DNA of 7,181 nt from Thermococci archaeon (lineage in GTDB: Archaea; Methanobacteriota_B; Thermococci; Thermococcales; Thermococcaceae), in assembly GCA_003660485.1 (NCBI GenBank), contig QMUI01000039.1, positions 1 to 7,181 on the forward strand. Direction: 5' to 3'. The translations under genes were made by a program, and so were the position numbers. This document shows positions 5,489 through 7,181 of this stretch, piece by piece (positions within the stretch are counted from its first letter, which is position 1; each line of letters starts with the position of its first letter). The notes beneath the pieces were generated by a model. The model was not told the DNA's origin. It ran no database searches and worked only from the letters and a program-made list of their open reading frames with translations.

Positions 5489-6227
5489 AATAGTCTTTGA
5501 GGGGGCTAAGGAGTTCGCCCAGCTCATAGAGACGGCAAGTAGGCTTATAGACGAGGCAGCTTTCAAGGTTACAGAGGAAGGAATAAGTATGAGGGCGATG
5601 GATCCGAGTAGGGTTGTTCTAATTGATCTTAACCTCCCAACGAGCATTTTCAGTAAGTATGAGGTCGATGGAGAAGAGACTATTGGAGTAAATATGGATC
5701 ACTTCAAGAAGGTTCTCAAAAGAGGAAAAGCCAAGGACACCCTTATCCTGAGAAAGGGCGAGGAAAACTTCCTCGAGATAAGCTTACAAGGAACTGCAAC
5801 AAGGACATTTAGGCTCCCGCTTATAGACGTTGAGGAGATAGAAGTTGACCTTCCAGATCTCCCCTTCACGGCTAAAGTGGTTGTCTTGGGAGAGGTTCTC
5901 AAGGAGGCCGTCAAGGATGCCTCCCTTGTCAGTGACAGCCTCAAGTTCATAGCTGGGGAGAACGAGTTCATAATGAGGGCCGAGGGAGAAACCCAGGAAG
6001 TTGAAATAAAACTCACGCTGGAAGATGAAGGATTGCTCGACCTAGAGGTTCAGGAGGAAACCAAGAGCGCCTACGGTGTCAGCTATCTAGCAGATATGGT
6101 TAAGGGCATTGGAAAGGCTGATGAGGTAACGATAAAGTTCGGCAACGAGATGCCAATGCAGATGGAGTACTACATTAGAGATGAGGGTAGGCTAATATTC
6201 CTGCTTGCACCAAGAGTTGAGGAGTGA
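5478..6227 (+). CDS. pcn: DNA polymerase sliding clamp (PCNA)
   Basis: A ring-shaped homotrimer that tethers DNA polymerases, FEN-1, ligase and other PIP-box proteins to DNA. The 249-residue length equals that of P. furiosus PCNA, and the sequence is nearly identical to it from memory. Two tandem clamp domains are joined by the interdomain connecting loop (about 117-132, VEEIEVDLPDLPFTAK), which with the C-terminal tail (LLAPRVEE) forms the PIP-box pocket. The basic residues Arg82, Lys84 and Arg109 and acidic residues Glu143 and Asp147 match the inter-subunit ion-pair network described for the Pyrococcus trimer; Glu143 replaces Asp there. Lysines and arginines on the inner helices (KEFAQ..., KGKAK, KDASLVSDSLKF) face DNA. 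The start has an ideal Shine-Dalgarno. The gene overlaps the small gene upstream and is followed after 31 bases by GINS51, another replisome part. Confidence 0.98.
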   Translation: MPFEIVFEGAKEFAQLIETASRLIDEAAFKVTEEGISMRAMDPSRVVLIDLNLPTSIFSKYEVDGEETIGVNMDHFKKVLKRGKAKDTLILRKGEENFLEISLQGTATRTFRLPLIDVEEIEVDLPDLPFTAKVVVLGEVLKEAVKDASLVSDSLKFIAGENEFIMRAEGETQEVEIKLTLEDEGLLDLEVQEETKSAYGVSYLADMVKGIGKADEVTIKFGNEMPMQMEYYIRDEGRLIFLLAPRVEE

Positions 6228-6247
6228 CTTTTCTTTCTTTCATTTCT
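6228..6247 (+). terminator. Pyrimidine/U-rich tract between PCNA and GINS51
   Basis: Immediately after the PCNA stop comes CTTTTCTTTCTTTCATTTCT, with thymine dominating and no hairpin. Archaeal intrinsic termination uses such T-rich runs in the non-template strand, and this is the only one in the operon. It may cause partial termination, lowering GINS51 relative to PCNA, or be a 3' processing site. No obvious new TATA box follows within the 31-base gap, so GINS51 still depends on read-through. Confidence 0.45.
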
Positions 6248-6258
6248 AGGTGTTGCTT

Positions 6259-6822
6259 ATGGATATAGAAGTTTTAAGAAAGCTCCTCGAAAGGGAACTC
6301 TCTTCAGATGAGCTTACTGAGATAGATGAAGAGTTTTATAAGGATCTAGCTAGCTTTAGGAAGGCCCTCGAGATAAATGCCGAAAGACATGAGGAGAGGG
6401 GAGAGGATATAGAGAAGAGGCTCTATTTGGCTCAGATTTCTCTACTTCAGCAGATAGTTAGAGAAATACTCAAGATAAGGTTGCATAAAATAGTTGATAT
6501 GGCCTTTGAAGGGGTTCCCAGGAACCTAGTTGGAGACGAAAAAAAGATATTCGCAATAATATCTGCCTTCATAAACGGAGAGCCTCTCCCTCTCGAGGGA
6601 GAAGTGGAGATAAAAGAAACCGAGGAGATTATCGAAGAGAAACAGACAAAGCCCGCTTTTGTTGACCTTTACCTGCTAAGGGTGGATATACCTAGGATCA
6701 TAGACGAAGAGCTCAGGGAGTATGGACCCTTCAAGGCCGGAGACTTAGTCAGCCTTCCAAGATCCCTGGGAAATGTTTTAGTGAAGAGAGAAGTCGCCGA
6801 TAGGATAACACTAAGCCTTTAG
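6259..6822 (+). CDS. gins51: GINS complex subunit Gins51 (Gins15)
   Basis: Gins51 joins Gins23 in a 2:2 GINS tetramer that binds MCM and GAN/RecJ-like nuclease in the archaeal replicative helicase. The protein has 187 residues from ATG at 6259. Residues 1-105 form the helical A domain (ERELSSDELTEIDEEFYKDL; EEFYKDLASFRKALE; LAQISLLQQIVREILKIRLHKIVDMAF). Residues 106-133 are an acidic, flexible linker. Residues 134-187 form the small beta-rich B domain (DLYLLRVDIPRIIDEELREYGPF; GDLVSLPRSLGNVLVKREVADRI). The order A then B is the Sld5/Psf1 type, which defines Gins51. Start choice: AGGTG (6248-6252) is six bases before the ATG; an in-frame GTG at 6250 lies inside that site and has only a pyrimidine tract upstream. 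It is the last gene of the TFS-PCNA operon, and its stop overlaps the convergent transporter gene by 12 bases. Confidence 0.93.
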   Translation: MDIEVLRKLLERELSSDELTEIDEEFYKDLASFRKALEINAERHEERGEDIEKRLYLAQISLLQQIVREILKIRLHKIVDMAFEGVPRNLVGDEKKIFAIISAFINGEPLPLEGEVEIKETEEIIEEKQTKPAFVDLYLLRVDIPRIIDEELREYGPFKAGDLVSLPRSLGNVLVKREVADRITLSL

Positions 6823-7181
6823 AACCAGAATCAAGGCCAAGATTAATGGAACAGCTGTTGAGTACAGCATTAGCTCAAAGCTTATGTCCGCTAAGTATCC
6901 GCCCAGTAGGGGACCAACTACCCACCCGAGACTCATCATGGTGTTAAGTAGACCCATTCCCTGGCCCCTCTCTACTGGAAGAACTCTTTTGGCAACATAT
7001 GTTGAGGAGGAGCTTATCATCATTGCCCACTTTATTCCAGAGAGTATGCATACGAGGGTCATAAGCTCAACGGAATTTGCCCAAGCGTAGCCTAAGAAGG
7101 TGAATATGTAGCCAATCAGGGAGATTTTATAAAATAATCCTTCACCATACTTATCTATTAGTCTCCCAATTGCGAGGGAGC
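6811..7181 (-). CDS. Major facilitator superfamily transporter, C-terminal part (N-terminus outside window)
   Basis: Read on the minus strand from the right edge there are 122 residues to the stop at 6813-6811, with no need for a start inside the window. It begins SLAIGRLIDKYGEGLFYKISL, where GRLIDKYG matches the MFS loop motif (G-x-L-x-D-x-x-G) found after TM2 and again after TM8. Four hydrophobic helices follow: about ISLIGYIFTFLGYAW; ELMTLVCILSGIKWAMMIS; GLLNTMMSLGWVVGPLLGGYLA; and FELMLYSTAVPLILALILVL. With four helices left before the stop, this is most simply TM9-12 of a 12-helix inner-membrane transporter. ERGQGMGLLNTMMSLGWVVGP is the usual TM10-11 region of drug/sugar-type efflux members. 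The substrate cannot be told. An internal ATG at 7062 is not a gene start, since the frame continues upstream. Confidence 0.9.
   Translation of the reverse strand, partial: SLAIGRLIDKYGEGLFYKISLIGYIFTFLGYAWANSVELMTLVCILSGIKWAMMISSSSTYVAKRVLPVERGQGMGLLNTMMSLGWVVGPLLGGYLADISFELMLYSTAVPLILALILVLKA

Noticed and set aside
6250..6258. GTG at 6250 as the GINS51 start
   Set aside because: It overlaps the AGGTG site used by ATG 6259 and has only a pyrimidine tract upstream.
1..7181. CRISPR arrays, complete insertion sequences or prophage genes
   Set aside because: I saw no regularly spaced repeats, no transposase or integrase frames and no attachment-site duplications; the only mobile-element trace is the hairpin at 1357-1394.

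Overview
The window almost certainly comes from a Pyrococcus-type hyperthermophilic euryarchaeon (Thermococcales). The sliding clamp matches my memory of Pyrococcus furiosus PCNA almost residue for residue. Ribosome binding sites are strong archaeal types (GGAGGTG, GGGGGTGAT), arginine codons are mostly AGG/AGA, and the 5' and 3' gene neighbourhoods (pheS-pheT; TFS-PCNA-GINS51) are the ones I recall for this genus. I cannot fix the species from the sequence alone.

Layout. Bases 1-2899 (minus strand) hold the phenylalanyl-tRNA synthetase operon: pheS, then pheT, which runs off the left edge. The 58-base gap between them contains a hairpin sequence that looks like an orphan right end (omega-RNA-like) of an archaeal IS200/IS605 element. 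Bases 2900-2959 are a divergent promoter region. Bases 2960 to about 3112 (plus strand) are a GC island (103 of 140 bases G/C in 2961-3100) that reads as a structured non-coding RNA gene, not a protein gene. It contains two copies of one sequence/structure module. Bases 3113-4909 (minus strand) hold a tightly overlapping three-gene operon: a translin-family protein, then endonuclease V, then a riboflavin kinase/regulator (RbkR type). A second divergent promoter region (4910-4994) separates it from the plus-strand operon TFS - small unknown protein - PCNA - GINS51 (4995-6822). The right end (6811-7181, minus strand) is the C-terminal part of an MFS transporter, which overlaps GINS51 tail to tail.

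Functionally the window is information-processing DNA. It carries tRNA charging (PheST), rescue of arrested RNA polymerase (TFS), the replication clamp (PCNA), part of the CMG-like helicase (GINS51) and deaminated-base repair or inosine cleavage (EndoV), plus a flavin-nucleotide enzyme/regulator and a putative RNA-binding translin. The most unusual items are the bipartite GC-rich RNA at 2960-3112 and the IS605-end-like hairpin inside the pheST operon. Both divergent promoter regions have a near-symmetrical TATA core that could serve both directions.
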